From the NCBI GenBank assembly GCA_004102805.1, contig SCEG01000019.1, positions 1 through 53,252 on the forward strand: a stretch of DNA of 53,252 nucleotides, given 5' to 3'. The stretch's first letter is position 1; every line of letters begins with the position of its first letter. This stretch comes from Muribaculaceae bacterium Isolate-002 (NCI). GTDB taxonomy: Bacteria > Bacteroidota > Bacteroidia > Bacteroidales > Muribaculaceae. A program made the translations under genes and the position numbers. Shown here piece by piece: positions 36,362 to 47,317 of the stretch. Below the pieces are notes generated by a model, which had not been told where the DNA came from, made no database searches, and saw nothing but the letters and a program-made list of their open reading frames with translations.

Positions 36362-36859
36362 TCAGTTTTTCTTCTCTATTTCGTCGAGCAGACTGTCGAC
36401 AAGCTGTGTCTGCGCCTTGGTGTCGCTCATCTGATTGCGCACCACTTTCTGTGCGATGTTTAATGCGAATGCGCTCACCTCGTCGCGAATATTCTGCTCA
36501 GCCTCCTTGCGGGCCTGCTCGATCTGAAGCTTGGCCTGGTCGAGCTCCTTGGCTGCGGCCTGACGTGCCTCGCCGCGGGCTTCCTCGATAATCTGCGTTT
36601 TCACGCGGTCGGCCTCGCGGAGTATGTCGGCCTGCTGCCGGCGTGCCTCCTGCATGACCTCTTCGGCCTTTGCCTGCGCCTGATCAAGGTCCTGACGGGC
36701 CTGCTGAGCATATTCCACACCCTTGTCGATTAACTCGGCTCGCTGGTCAATCATTTTGGTTATGGCCGGCCACGCAAATTTCCAGAGGATGAAAAAGAGC
36801 ACGGCGAAGCTGAGAAACATCCAAAATATCAGACCGAAGTCAGGGGTGAATAGTTCCAT
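36362..36859 (-). CDS. atpF: F-type ATP synthase b subunit
   Basis: The 165-aa peripheral stalk protein. One N-terminal membrane helix (LIFWMFLSFAVLFFILWKF) is followed by a long Ala/Gln/Glu-rich coiled coil to the end. There is a single b gene here, so the stalk should be a homodimer. It lies 53 bases after atpE. Confidence 0.95.
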   Translation of the reverse strand: MELFTPDFGLIFWMFLSFAVLFFILWKFAWPAITKMIDQRAELIDKGVEYAQQARQDLDQAQAKAEEVMQEARRQQADILREADRVKTQIIEEARGEARQAAAKELDQAKLQIEQARKEAEQNIRDEVSAFALNIAQKVVRNQMSDTKAQTQLVDSLLDEIEKKN

Positions 36860-36912
36860 TGTTGAAAAAAGGAATAGTTAGTTGACGATTAAACGTAATC
36901 TGCGGCTACTGC

Positions 36913-37176
<264 letters not shown>

Positions 37177-37247
37177 TTATTTCGTTTTTAATCTTTATTG
37201 TCAGTCAATCCGGGTCTCGGGGTTCTCTGAGTGCCCGGAGATATCTG

Positions 37248-38345
37248 TCAGTGCTTCGCCTCGGCCGCCGCATGCTCCTTGTGGGGATTTTCCTGCGCGA
37301 GCGAGATGAAGATTGTCGAGAGCATCGTGAACACGTAGGCCTGGATGAAACTTACCAGCACGTCGATCAGAAGCATGAAGATGGAGAACATCGTCGATAT
37401 CACCGCCGTGCCCCCGGCCACTGCCATGCCCATCTGCGCGAAGATGAATATCAGCAGCGTGAGCACTATCACTATCATGTGGCCGCCCATCATGTTGGCG
37501 AACAGACGCACCGTCAGTGCCGCCGGCTTGGTGAACACGCCGAATATCTCTATTATCTGCATGATGGGCAGCGGGAACTTGAGCCACAGCGGCACATCAG
37601 GCCAGAATAATTCTTTCCAGTAATGCTTCGTGCCGAAGATATTCGTCACCAGGAAGGTGAGAATGGCGAGCACGAGCGTCACCGCGATATTGCCTGTGAG
37701 GTTGGCTCCGCCGGGAAACACCACCATCAGACCCATCAGGTTCATCACAAAGATGAAGTAGAACACCGTGAGCAGATAGGGCGCGAATTTCGAAGCCTTG
37801 TCCTTGAGAGTCGACTTGATGACACCGTCGTAGATAAATGCGGTGAGCGCCTCTACCGCACCGAGCCAGCGGCGCGGTGCCTTATAGCCTTTCCGGCGAT
37901 AGTAGCAGCGCAGCGGCAGAAGCACCAGACACACCACTATCACGGTCAGTATCAGGGCGAACACATTTTTGGTAATCGATATGTCAAACGGACGTGTCTC
38001 CTTGCCGTCGACAATCTCGACTATCTTGCCCTTAAAGTCGCCTTCGGCCGCTATGCGGAATATCTTGCCGCCGTCGACATATTCCTTGCCGTGCTCCACG
38101 CGGGCCGACGAGAATATGTGCAGGCCGTCGCTGCCGAACACGATTACGGGCAGCGGTATCGACTTGTGGTGGCAGAAAGGCACTTCCCAGCCGTAGCGGT
38201 CGCCCAGGTGCTCGAATATAATCTCCTTGGGATCGATTTTATCTTCCCCGTCGTGGCCTTCGCCTTTTGTCGAGGCCGCTGCGGGAAAGCTCATCGACAC
38301 CAATGTCGAGATAAGCAGTAATGCTATGAGGGTGAGTCGTTTCAT
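37248..38345 (-). CDS. atpB: F-type ATP synthase a subunit with signal peptide and periplasmic extension
   Basis: The 365-aa stator channel protein. The ATG at 38345 is used; the longer frame would need a TTG three codons upstream. Residues 1-25 form a signal-peptide-like segment (MKRLTLIALLL...FPAAAS). About 100 residues of soluble domain rich in His, Asp and Gly precede the first membrane helix at ~residue 128. The essential Arg is in KPAALTVRLFANMMGGH. An extended N-terminus is usual in Bacteroidota AtpB. The atpC stop is 5 bases upstream. Confidence 0.95.
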   Translation of the reverse strand: MKRLTLIALLLISTLVSMSFPAAASTKGEGHDGEDKIDPKEIIFEHLGDRYGWEVPFCHHKSIPLPVIVFGSDGLHIFSSARVEHGKEYVDGGKIFRIAAEGDFKGKIVEIVDGKETRPFDISITKNVFALILTVIVVCLVLLPLRCYYRRKGYKAPRRWLGAVEALTAFIYDGVIKSTLKDKASKFAPYLLTVFYFIFVMNLMGLMVVFPGGANLTGNIAVTLVLAILTFLVTNIFGTKHYWKELFWPDVPLWLKFPLPIMQIIEIFGVFTKPAALTVRLFANMMGGHMIVIVLTLLIFIFAQMGMAVAGGTAVISTMFSIFMLLIDVLVSFIQAYVFTMLSTIFISLAQENPHKEHAAAEAKH

Positions 38346-38350
38346 CAGAG

Positions 38351-38584
38351 TCAATATACGCAGACCGACACTATGTTGTTATCCACATCAGCTATCCCCC
38401 CGTCGATATGTGTGACCGAGCGCTCGGAGCCGTTGCCGTAGACGATGTCGCCGGCTACGAGAGTCGAGATGAGCGACGCGTGGTTGCTGAGCACCGTGAA
38501 GCGTCCCTTCTCGCCGGGCAATGTCACCGTGTCGACTTCTCCCTGGAAGAGGACTTCTGTGGCTGAGATGATTTTAAGTGTCAT
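38351..38584 (-). CDS. atpC: F-type ATP synthase epsilon subunit, short form
   Basis: A 77-aa protein containing only the N-terminal beta-sandwich (TLKIISATEVLFQGEVDTV, LPGEKGRFTVLSNHASLIS). The C-terminal two-helix domain that inhibits rotation in the enteric enzyme is missing. The ATG at 38584 is chosen over an upstream in-frame start at 38677 that would overlap the end of atpD and add non-conserved residues. It ends 5 bases before atpB. Confidence 0.92.
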   Translation of the reverse strand: MTLKIISATEVLFQGEVDTVTLPGEKGRFTVLSNHASLISTLVAGDIVYGNGSERSVTHIDGGIADVDNNIVSVCVY

Positions 38585-38615
38585 ATCGCTGTTGTTAAAT
38601 TCGTTTTCGTAATTC

Positions 38616-40208
<1,593 letters not shown>

Positions 40209-41303
40209 TCACTGCACCGGAACAACCGGTCCGTGGAGTCCATAGACAATAACAAGCACCATCAGGATAAGGTTGAATAGATTGATGGGGAGAAGGTATT
40301 TCCACTCGAGAGCCAGGAGCTGGTCGATGCGCAGACGGGGGAATGTCCACTTGAACCAGATGATGACAAACGAGAGAGCCACAGCCTTGCCGATAAACCA
40401 GATGGGCCCGGGAATATAGTTCATCACATCGTTGAAACCTTCCCATCCGGGGATATGAAGCGGCATCCAGCCTCCGAAGAAGAGCAGCGAGGCCACGCCT
40501 GCCACGATGAAGAGGTTGAGATATTCGGCCAGATAGAAGAAACCGAAGTGGATACCCGAATACTCCGTGTGGTAACCGGCGGTAAGCTCCGACTCTGCCT
40601 CGGGAAGGTCAAACGGGCCGCGGTTGGTCTCGGCCGTACCTGCTATCATGTAGATTATGAAGGCGATGATGGCGGGGATATGACCCGAGAAGATAAACCA
40701 GCACTCGCTCTGGGCCGCCACGATGCCGGGCACCGACATCGTGCCTGCGAAAGCCACCATAGTGATGACCGACAGACCGATAGAGAGCTCGTAGCTGACC
40801 ATCTGCGCGCCCGAACGCAACGCACCGATGAGGGTGAACTTATTGTTTGATGACCATCCGGCCAGAAGAATGCCGAGCACACCTATCGACGACACCGCGA
40901 TCAGGAAGAAGATGCCGATGTTGAAGTCGATGACCTGCAGACCGTTGCCCCAGGGAAGAACGGCGAATGCAAGCATCGAGGCCGCGATTACCAGATAGGG
41001 GGCGAGGGCGAAGAGGAATTTATCGGTATGTTTCAGACTGATAAGCTCCTTGATAAGGATTTTGAACATGTCGGCGATGCTCTGCAACAAGCCGAACGGA
41101 CCTACACGGTTGGGACCGAGACGACACTGGAACGCGGCACACACCTTGCGCTCGAAATAGATGTAGAAGAGCGCCAGCAGAGAATATGCCAGCAACAGGC
41201 CGACACCGATGAGGACGCACTCGGTCAGCACTACCAGCCAGGGGGCCATGAATGATGCCAGCAGGTCGTGAATCCATCCTGTTATATTCGAAAAGTCTAA
41301 CAT
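40209..41303 (-). CDS. nuoH: NADH-quinone oxidoreductase subunit H
   Basis: The 364-aa membrane subunit that forms most of the quinone chamber with NuoB and NuoD. Family segments include [61 protein letters not shown] and [23 protein letters not shown]. It lies 58 bases after nuoCD. In this locus it is followed by atpD and not by nuoI, which is 7 kb away after the ATP synthase genes. Confidence 0.96.
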   Translation of the reverse strand: MLDFSNITGWIHDLLASFMAPWLVVLTECVLIGVGLLLAYSLLALFYIYFERKVCAAFQCRLGPNRVGPFGLLQSIADMFKILIKELISLKHTDKFLFALAPYLVIAASMLAFAVLPWGNGLQVIDFNIGIFFLIAVSSIGVLGILLAGWSSNNKFTLIGALRSGAQMVSYELSIGLSVITMVAFAGTMSVPGIVAAQSECWFIFSGHIPAIIAFIIYMIAGTAETNRGPFDLPEAESELTAGYHTEYSGIHFGFFYLAEYLNLFIVAGVASLLFFGGWMPLHIPGWEGFNDVMNYIPGPIWFIGKAVALSFVIIWFKWTFPRLRIDQLLALEWKYLLPINLFNLILMVLVIVYGLHGPVVPVQ

Positions 41304-41361
41304 GAAGAGTTATCTTTATTTGATAATTACTATATTTTCGGTTGTTTAAACACGGGCGCCA

Positions 41362-42990
41362 TCAACGGTCCATATCGGGCACGATGTAGTCGAGCGAGCC
41401 GCCGATGGTGATAAGGTCAGCGATTTTGTTGCCCGAGGTGATGTGGTCGACCACGGCTGCCAGAGGCAGACACGGGGGCGCTATCTTCAGGCGGTAGGGC
41501 TTGGTCGAGCCGTCGCTCTCGATATACACGGCAAAGACGCCGCGGCAGCCTTCGACCATCTGGAACCATTGACCCTGAGGCAGTTTGAGCACCTTGGGCA
41601 CTTTGGCGCAATAATCTCCGCCGGGGATATTGTCGATGAGCTGTTCGATGATATGCGCCGACTGCTCGATCTCTTTGAGACGGCATTTGAAGCGCGCCAT
41701 CGAGTCGCCCTCCTCCATTACCACCTGCTCGAAGTCGAGTTCGGAATAAACGCTGTAGGGGTGGGTCTTGCGCACGTCGCACGCCCAGCCCGAAGCACGT
41801 CCCGACGGACCGGTGACGCTGTAGTCGATGGCATCCTCGCGAGAGAGCACGCCGACACCTTCCATACGTTTTTTGGTGATGACGTTGCCGGTGAATATCT
41901 TGTTGTATTCCTTGATGTTTTTGGGGAGAGTGGCCAGAAGAGCCTTGACGTCGCCTACGAAATCGGGGTCGAGGTCGGCCATCACGCCGCCTATCACATC
42001 ATAGTTGAATGTCATGCGGGCGCCGCATGTCTTGTCCATGATGTCGAGTATCTGCTCGCGCACGCGGAGCGTGTAGAAGAGCATGGTGGTGGCGCCGAGG
42101 TCCATGCAGAATGTGCCTATGAAGAGGCAGTGAGAGGCGATGCGCGAGAGCTCGTCCATGATGACACGGATCACCTGCGCGCGGCGGGGCACTTCGATGC
42201 CGGCGGCCTTTTCGATGCAGAGACAGAGGCCGTGGTGATAGTTGTGGGCCGAGAAGTAGTCGAGACGGTCCATGAAATGGAGTGTCTGCGGATATGTCAG
42301 ATCTTCACAGAGTTTCTCCACACCGCGGTGGATATAACCCATGTAGACATCGATTTTCTTGATGGTCTCGCCGTCGACAGCTGTGCGGAAGCGCAACACG
42401 CCGTGGGTTGCGGGGTGCTGCGGGCCGATGTTGACAACGAAGTCGTCTTTGCCGAAAATCAGGCGGTGTTTTTTCTCCACCTTGCCCTCGGCGTTTTCTA
42501 TATACATGTCGGTGCCGTCGCTCTGGCGCTCGTTTTCAATTGTCACGGGGTTGAGCTCGGGCGATGCGTTGTAGTCCTTGCGCAGGGGATATCCCACCCA
42601 GTCGATATTGAGGAAGAGGCGGCGCATATCCTTGTTGCCGATAAACACGATGCCGAAGAAGTCATATACCTCGCGCTCGAAGATTTCGGCGATAGTCCAT
42701 ATCTCTGACACAGAGTGGAGCATGGGCTTCTCGCGGTCGGGTGTCGACACCTTCACAGCCAGGGTGTGGCTGTGGACCGATGAGCTCAGATAGTAGATAC
42801 ACCCCATCGAGTCCTTCCAGTCCATGCCGACGATAGTCACGAGGAAATCGAAGGCGAGGTCGGCGTCGTCGCGCAGTGTGCGCGCGAGGCTCTGGAGCTG
42901 TGCGTCGGGAATAGTAATCTGCAGCGTGTCGGCCTGCTCGAACTGAGCGGCGGGAAACAGCTTTGAGATCTTATCCTGTATTGTGGCCAT
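41362..42990 (-). CDS. nuoCD: Fused NADH-quinone oxidoreductase subunit C/D
   Basis: A 542-aa fusion. Residues ~1-150 are NuoC, with the family segment EREVYDFFGIVFIGNKDMRRLFLNIDWVGYPLRKDY. After a linker, residues ~165-542 are NuoD (FVVNIGPQHPATHGVLRF, with the quinone-site His, and the C-terminal DYIVPDMDR). NuoE, F and G, the NADH-oxidising module, are not encoded next to it, as in other Bacteroidales, so the electron donor is probably not NADH directly. It lies 61 bases after nuoB. Confidence 0.95.
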   Translation of the reverse strand: MATIQDKISKLFPAAQFEQADTLQITIPDAQLQSLARTLRDDADLAFDFLVTIVGMDWKDSMGCIYYLSSSVHSHTLAVKVSTPDREKPMLHSVSEIWTIAEIFEREVYDFFGIVFIGNKDMRRLFLNIDWVGYPLRKDYNASPELNPVTIENERQSDGTDMYIENAEGKVEKKHRLIFGKDDFVVNIGPQHPATHGVLRFRTAVDGETIKKIDVYMGYIHRGVEKLCEDLTYPQTLHFMDRLDYFSAHNYHHGLCLCIEKAAGIEVPRRAQVIRVIMDELSRIASHCLFIGTFCMDLGATTMLFYTLRVREQILDIMDKTCGARMTFNYDVIGGVMADLDPDFVGDVKALLATLPKNIKEYNKIFTGNVITKKRMEGVGVLSREDAIDYSVTGPSGRASGWACDVRKTHPYSVYSELDFEQVVMEEGDSMARFKCRLKEIEQSAHIIEQLIDNIPGGDYCAKVPKVLKLPQGQWFQMVEGCRGVFAVYIESDGSTKPYRLKIAPPCLPLAAVVDHITSGNKIADLITIGGSLDYIVPDMDR

Positions 42991-43051
42991 ATTGCTGATT
43001 GTTTCTTTTACAATAATGATGGTTTATGAATGTGGGTCGGCAGGGCCTGCA

Positions 43052-43648
43052 TCAGTCGAGAGGGTGCTCGTCGAAAAATTTACGCTGACGCTCCTGACGG
43101 TTTACGCCGCCGAAGAATTTTTCCACTTTTATTTTGCGTGACAGCTGCATGATGCCGTAGATCATGGCTTCGGGACGCGGGGGACATCCGGGCACATACA
43201 CGTCGACGGGCACGATATCCTCGATGCCGCGGGCCACGTGATATGATTTACGGAAGGGGCCGCCGGAGATGGCACATGAGCCGCAGGCTATCACATATTT
43301 GGGTTCGGCGAGCTGGTCGTAGAGACGACGGAGCACGGGAGCCATGCGGTTTACAATCGTGCCGGCCACCATGATGAAGTCGGCCTGACGGGGCGAGGCA
43401 CGAGCCACTTCCCAGCCGAAACGGGCCATATCGAAACGCGCCGCGCCGAGCGACACAAATTCGATACCGCAGCAACTGGTGGCGAAAGTAAGAGGCCAGA
43501 TTGAGTTAGACCGCCCCCAGTTGATAAGTTTGTCGAGGGTGCCGACCATGACGTTGGCACCGCTGTCCTGAAGCTCCTTGACGAGCTTCTCGATATATTC
43601 GTTGTCTTTCCACGCCTCGTAGGGCATGCTTTTGGTTGTTACTTCCAT
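43052..43648 (-). CDS. nuoB: NADH-quinone oxidoreductase subunit B
   Basis: A 198-aa subunit holding the N2 [4Fe-4S] cluster that reduces quinone. Ligands are Cys59-Cys60 (ATSCCGIEF), Cys125 in [11 protein letters not shown] and Cys155 in VPGCPPRPE. The start at 43648 overlaps the nuoA end by 10 bases; an earlier start at 43669 would overlap more, and one at 43627 is also possible. Confidence 0.95.
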   Translation of the reverse strand: MEVTTKSMPYEAWKDNEYIEKLVKELQDSGANVMVGTLDKLINWGRSNSIWPLTFATSCCGIEFVSLGAARFDMARFGWEVARASPRQADFIMVAGTIVNRMAPVLRRLYDQLAEPKYVIACGSCAISGGPFRKSYHVARGIEDIVPVDVYVPGCPPRPEAMIYGIMQLSRKIKVEKFFGGVNRQERQRKFFDEHPLD

Positions 43649-44019
43649 GACAGAGCTCCTTTCCGCCAAGCGTATGCGAGGCCCAATATGAGAAAACCTA
43701 AAAAGACGGCAATGCTGATCAGACCAGCCGAACCGAGGTCGCGCACACGCACAGCCCAGGGGAACAGGAAGATAGCTTCGACGTCAAACATCAAAAACAG
43801 AATAGCATAGAGGTAGTAGCCCACAGAGAAACGTGTCATCGAGTTGCCTCGCGTGGGGATACCGCACTCGTAGGCTTCACCCTTCTGGGGGTTGAATGAG
43901 CGCGGGCCAATAAGCTTGGCAATCAACATTGCAAGCGCTACCAATGCGATACCGGTCAGCAACGCCGTAACGGCGAGAATGCTGTTGTTTTCAATTCCGA
44001 ATATTGCTAATGATACCAT
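43639..44019 (-). CDS. nuoA: NADH-quinone oxidoreductase subunit A
   Basis: A 126-aa protein with three transmembrane helices, the first gene of the respiratory superoperon. [45 protein letters not shown] is the family core, with the conserved Asp and Glu pair in the second helix. A TAnnTTTG element lies 250 bases upstream, giving a long leader. Confidence 0.95.
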   Translation of the reverse strand: MVSLAIFGIENNSILAVTALLTGIALVALAMLIAKLIGPRSFNPQKGEAYECGIPTRGNSMTRFSVGYYLYAILFLMFDVEAIFLFPWAVRVRDLGSAGLISIAVFLGFLILGLAYAWRKGALSWK

Positions 44020-44268
44020 ATATATAGATTGATTATTTTATGCTGTTCCCGAAAAAAAAATGGCGGCAACTGAAAAATTGTTACTCCGACACCGGAAAAA
44101 CGGACATTTCCACCCCGACGGGGCTTGAAATTCATAGTGCGGGTTTCTTTTCAGGGCTCTTCGCAGATAGGCGGCATCTGTTTTGCCACTCGACTTAAAT
44201 ACGGAGTATTCAGACAGTTAGCATCAGAATTAAGGCTAAATACGGGAGTTTGCCTCTTTTTTCAAGTG
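44020..44268 (-). promoter_or_regulatory. Long untranslated leader of the nuo-atp operon
   Basis: About 245 bases separate the predicted transcription start from the nuoA ATG. The segment has no reading frame that I can support. It contains the near direct repeat taaatacggagt (44196-44207) and taaatacgggagt (44237-44249), a small ccccg-a-cgggg-type palindrome near 44116-44126, and a poly-A/poly-T tract close to the start codon. It could hold regulator sites or an RNA element; no known riboswitch consensus is recognised. Confidence 0.4.
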
Positions 44269-44276
44269 CAAAGTTA
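44269..44276 (-). promoter_or_regulatory. Promoter -7 element for the nuo-atp superoperon
   Basis: TAACTTTG on the - strand matches TAnnTTTG, the same octamer as at 186-193, 26246-26253 and 47310-47317. No good -33 TTG is found. It is the only full TAnnTTTG match that I noticed between ribD and nuoN in an intergenic position. Confidence 0.5.
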
Positions 44277-44418
44277 AAAATTTTTATGTAATTATATACT
44301 ATTTGTAACGGTATTTTGTCAATCTGTTTTTTCAGCATTTTTCGCGTTTTTGGCTTCGCTTTCTGGTGCCCGGCGGTGTCGTGGATAGGGGGGGGGTGGC
44401 TGCCGGGAATATCGCCAC

Positions 44419-44633
44419 CAAGGGTGTTGCAGAATGCAGTCTGTCAACCTGAATCAGAAAAAAAATCAGCACTTCATATTGTAGGGACGGACGGCTCGTG
44501 CTTCCGAAATTAGCATCTGACAATCAATGCATTGGCGGACGCACAAGCCGTGCGTCCTTACAATATGTTGTTTGGCGACAACCTCACAGCATTATTAAAC
44601 TGAGACTGTAATATGCACTGCAATTTAGGCTTG
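44419..44633. repeat. Dispersed intergenic repeat, copy B, with long inverted repeat
   Basis: The left arm 44475-44505 (catattgtagggacggac...) and the right arm 44537-44567 are inverted copies matching at 27 of 31 positions around a 31-base centre, so the RNA would fold into a long hairpin. The block 44593-44633 matches 18969-19009 of copy A at 38 of 41 positions. It fills most of the 619-base gene-free stretch between ribD and nuoA and ends 6 bases before the ribD stop. A nine-G run lies just outside it (44388-44396). There are no coding features. Confidence 0.8.
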
Positions 44634-44638
44634 CGACG

Positions 44639-45640
44639 TTAAAACTGGATTGTGGGTGCGGGAGATACACCGCGGGAGGCAAGGCTGTGGGGTGAGGTGA
44701 AGACGCGGACTGCGTCACAGAGGTTGGAGTCGATGAGCGACTGAAGCATTCGGGGGCCGCATTCGGTCATTATCGAGGTTATGCCTGCCCGGTAAAGGTG
44801 CGTCAGGATTTCACCTGCCGCGGCGTCATGACTGATTTCTATATTTTCAACTCCGGGGAGCTGCAACGGCTGCGAAGTCAGCATTATGATGCGACGGTCG
44901 GGGCGGGAAAAGAGATTGAGTCGAGAGGCTGCGGTCTCGTCGATGATGCCGCGGCGGTCAACTACGGCGACTTTTGGGGCCGGACCGTCCCAGAGACGCA
45001 CGTCGAGGCGCGGATTGTCGGCAAGCACCGTGGAGGCTGTGGTGAGGATGGCGTCGTGAAGGGCGCGCTCGCGGTGTACGAGAGCCGCGTCGAGCGGGGT
45101 GGAGAATTTGAATGCGGGCTGCGACGGGTCGCGCAGGGCGTCCATGTAGCCGTCGGCGCTCTGAGCCCATTTGAGGGTGACGAAAGGCCTCTGCAGGGTG
45201 TGGGCGGTGAAGAAACGGGGATTGAGGCGTCGAGCTTCGTCTTCGAGCACACCCTCGGCCACTTCGATGCCGGCATCACGGAGCATGGCTATGCCGCGTC
45301 CGCTGACTTTGGCAAAGGGGTCGCCGCAGGCTATCACCACACGCGGTATGCCGCTGTCGATGATGAGCTGGGCGCAAGGGGGCGTCTTGCCATAGTGGGA
45401 GCAGGGCTCGAGAGTGACATATATGGTGGAGGAGGCGAGCAGATGACGGTCAGCCTCAGCGACAGAGCGCACGGCGTTGACCTCGGCATGGGGCTCGCCG
45501 CAACGGCGGTGGTAGCCCTCCCCTATTATCCGGTCGCCGGCCACGATGACAGCGCCTACGTTGGGGTTGGGGTGAGTGTCGAATGGCGATGATTTTGCCA
45601 GCTGAATGGCTCGCCGCATGTATCGGGGGTCACAGTGCAT
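44639..45640 (-). CDS. ribD: Bifunctional riboflavin biosynthesis deaminase/reductase RibD
   Basis: A 333-aa enzyme for two steps of riboflavin synthesis: deamination of the pyrimidine, then reduction of its ribosyl side chain. The N-terminal deaminase has zinc ligands His51, Cys80 and Cys89 and catalytic Glu53 (PHAEVNAV, LEPCSHYGKTPPC). The C-terminal reductase (residues ~145-333) has VTLKWAQSADGYMD and TECGPRMLQSLI. The start at 45640 is preferred, because the longer frame from 45682 runs into the preceding gene through a 9-bp repeat. It lies 20 bases after the glycosidase-like gene. No FMN riboswitch is seen. Confidence 0.94.
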   Translation of the reverse strand: MHCDPRYMRRAIQLAKSSPFDTHPNPNVGAVIVAGDRIIGEGYHRRCGEPHAEVNAVRSVAEADRHLLASSTIYVTLEPCSHYGKTPPCAQLIIDSGIPRVVIACGDPFAKVSGRGIAMLRDAGIEVAEGVLEDEARRLNPRFFTAHTLQRPFVTLKWAQSADGYMDALRDPSQPAFKFSTPLDAALVHRERALHDAILTTASTVLADNPRLDVRLWDGPAPKVAVVDRRGIIDETAASRLNLFSRPDRRIIMLTSQPLQLPGVENIEISHDAAAGEILTHLYRAGITSIMTECGPRMLQSLIDSNLCDAVRVFTSPHSLASRGVSPAPTIQF

Positions 45641-45641
45641 A

Positions 45642-45668
45642 CTTATACGATTTATAAGATTTATAGGA
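45642..45668. repeat. 9-bp-period repeat overlapping the GHL10 stop codon
   Basis: The + strand reads cttatacga, tttataaga and tttatagga. It covers the end of the glycosidase-like gene (stop 45661-45663) and reaches the ribD start. The base composition differs from the other loci, but the 9-base period and the position at a gene's 3' end are the same. Confidence 0.5.
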
Positions 45669-47202
45669 ATGTCGGCTGCCACTCGACGCCGTAGCGGTCG
45701 TAGGGCGTGACGGCGATGCGGTAGCCTTTACGGTAACGGGCGGGGAGTGAGTAGCTTGTATCGTAGGTGACGGCAAGGATATAGGAAGGGGCGATGCCGT
45801 CGCAGTCGGCCGACCTGGCGTCGCAGTCGGGAAGCGACTCCGGAATTGCGTAGACCACATAACGGGCATCGTCGGCGGCGTTCCACTCAAGCAGGCCGTC
45901 GCTGTCGAGCGACAGGCCGCTCACCTCAAGCGGACGCAGATGTTGCTTCCACCTCATCGGCGGCACGAGAGCCGGGGTGCGGAATACATTCTGCTGCAAT
46001 GATTTGCCGAAATCGGCACTCCCCTTGCCGGCGATGAACCGCGCCGAGTAGAGCACGGAACCCGGAGCGTAGTTGAACGACGACTCGCGGTTGAGTTCGA
46101 TCTGACGGAATGTCTCGTCCCACTGGCTTGGAGAATTGTTTTTTACGAAAGCCGCCATTGTCTGGCTCGGAAAGCAGTGACGGCCATACATCTCCGCCAC
46201 ATCGTTCCACCACCGGGCGAGACCACCGTAGGGGTGACGGCTGTTGTCGGTGGTCCAGTAGATCTGCGGGGATATATAGTCGACCAGACCTTCCTTGAGC
46301 CAGCACACGGGATCGGAATAGATCTTGTCATACTGGCTGTCGGCGGTGACAACGCCGTAGGATGGCAGCGCGGGAACGCCGTCGCCGGCATAGACACCGT
46401 TGGCTCCGGCTATACCCTGTGGCGAGACGCCGAACCGTATCTTGCCGTCCTTGACGGTGCTCAGCATGGCGTAGACATCGGCGATGGCGCGGTTGATGTT
46501 GGAGCGTCGCCAGTCGGCCATCGACTGTCCGTCGGCGGCGGTGGATATGTAATCGTTCCAGTCGGCTGCAGTCTCGTCTTCGGGGATGAATTCCGGATTG
46601 TAGAAATAGTCGTCGAAAACGATGCCGTCGATATCATAGTTTTCGGCAATCTCGCGGCACACGTCGCAGAGGTGGCGGCGCGTATCGTCGAGCGCGGGGT
46701 TGAATATCGTCATCGTTGATTTGCCCACGCGGTTTGTCATCCATAGACCGCGCACGGCGGCGTCGAGCGATGTGGATGGAGGCCTGGTGCCGACACGAAA
46801 CGGATTAATCCATGCGTGGCACTCCATGCCCAGGGCATGGCATCGGTCGATGCAGTAGCTCAGCGGGTCGTAGGGCGCCTCGGCGCCACGTGTCCCGGTA
46901 AGGTAGCCCGACCAGGGTTCGTAGGATGAGCGGTAGAGAGCGTCGGCCATAGGTCTCACCTGAAAAAAGACGGCGTTGATGCCGGCGCGGTGGAGTCCGG
47001 CTATAATGGAGTCGAGCTCGCTGCGCTGCTTCACCGCCACCTGATGCGTGACACCCTGTCGTGAAGGCCAGTCGATGCCGTAGGCCGTGACGAGCCATGC
47101 CCCGCGCATCTCGTACTTGGGGGAGGCATTAACGCCGGCAGGCATTAATATTGCGGTCATAGCCGCCAGAAGCAAAAGCAGAGAGCAGTGTCTGTGGTGC
47201 AT
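45661..47202 (-). CDS. Family 10-like glycosyl hydrolase (GHL10, YngK/DUF187 type)
   Basis: A 513-aa exported protein. The ATG at 47202 opens the signal peptide (HHRHCSLLLLLAAMTAILMPAGVNA). The catalytic TIM barrel (~30-400) shows EMRGAWLVTAYGIDWPS, FFQVRPMADALY, HAWINPFR, DGIVFDDYFYNPEF and FGVSPQGI, all typical of GHL10. Related proteins are suspected to act on peptidoglycan or other glycans. The C-terminal ~100 residues look like a fibronectin-type beta domain. It lies downstream of the MG2 gene behind a perfect 16-bp palindrome and its own promoter element, and is probably cotranscribed with ribD. Confidence 0.88.
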   Translation of the reverse strand: MHHRHCSLLLLLAAMTAILMPAGVNASPKYEMRGAWLVTAYGIDWPSRQGVTHQVAVKQRSELDSIIAGLHRAGINAVFFQVRPMADALYRSSYEPWSGYLTGTRGAEAPYDPLSYCIDRCHALGMECHAWINPFRVGTRPPSTSLDAAVRGLWMTNRVGKSTMTIFNPALDDTRRHLCDVCREIAENYDIDGIVFDDYFYNPEFIPEDETAADWNDYISTAADGQSMADWRRSNINRAIADVYAMLSTVKDGKIRFGVSPQGIAGANGVYAGDGVPALPSYGVVTADSQYDKIYSDPVCWLKEGLVDYISPQIYWTTDNSRHPYGGLARWWNDVAEMYGRHCFPSQTMAAFVKNNSPSQWDETFRQIELNRESSFNYAPGSVLYSARFIAGKGSADFGKSLQQNVFRTPALVPPMRWKQHLRPLEVSGLSLDSDGLLEWNAADDARYVVYAIPESLPDCDARSADCDGIAPSYILAVTYDTSYSLPARYRKGYRIAVTPYDRYGVEWQPTFL

Positions 47203-47309
47203 AATCGATGAATTGAATTTGACAATCGGGTTACTACGGGGGCGAGACGCCCCCGCCCCTGTCGCAGGGCAGAAAGGCACGCCGATTGTTACAACAACCT
47301 ATCCAAACA

Positions 47310-47317
47310 CAAAGTTA
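47310..47317 (-). promoter_or_regulatory. Promoter -7 element for GHL10-ribD
   Basis: TAACTTTG on the - strand matches TAnnTTTG. It overlaps one arm of the inverted repeat at 47314-47352, so a protein bound there would cover the promoter. The leader to the ATG at 47202 is about 100 bases. Confidence 0.5.

Noticed and set aside
44388..44396. Nine-G homopolymer as a phase-variation switch
   Set aside because: It lies outside any gene and far from a recognisable promoter; I see no gene it could switch.
44639..45682. FMN riboswitch controlling ribD
   Set aside because: Only ~20 bases separate ribD from the upstream gene, and no RFN-element sequence was found.
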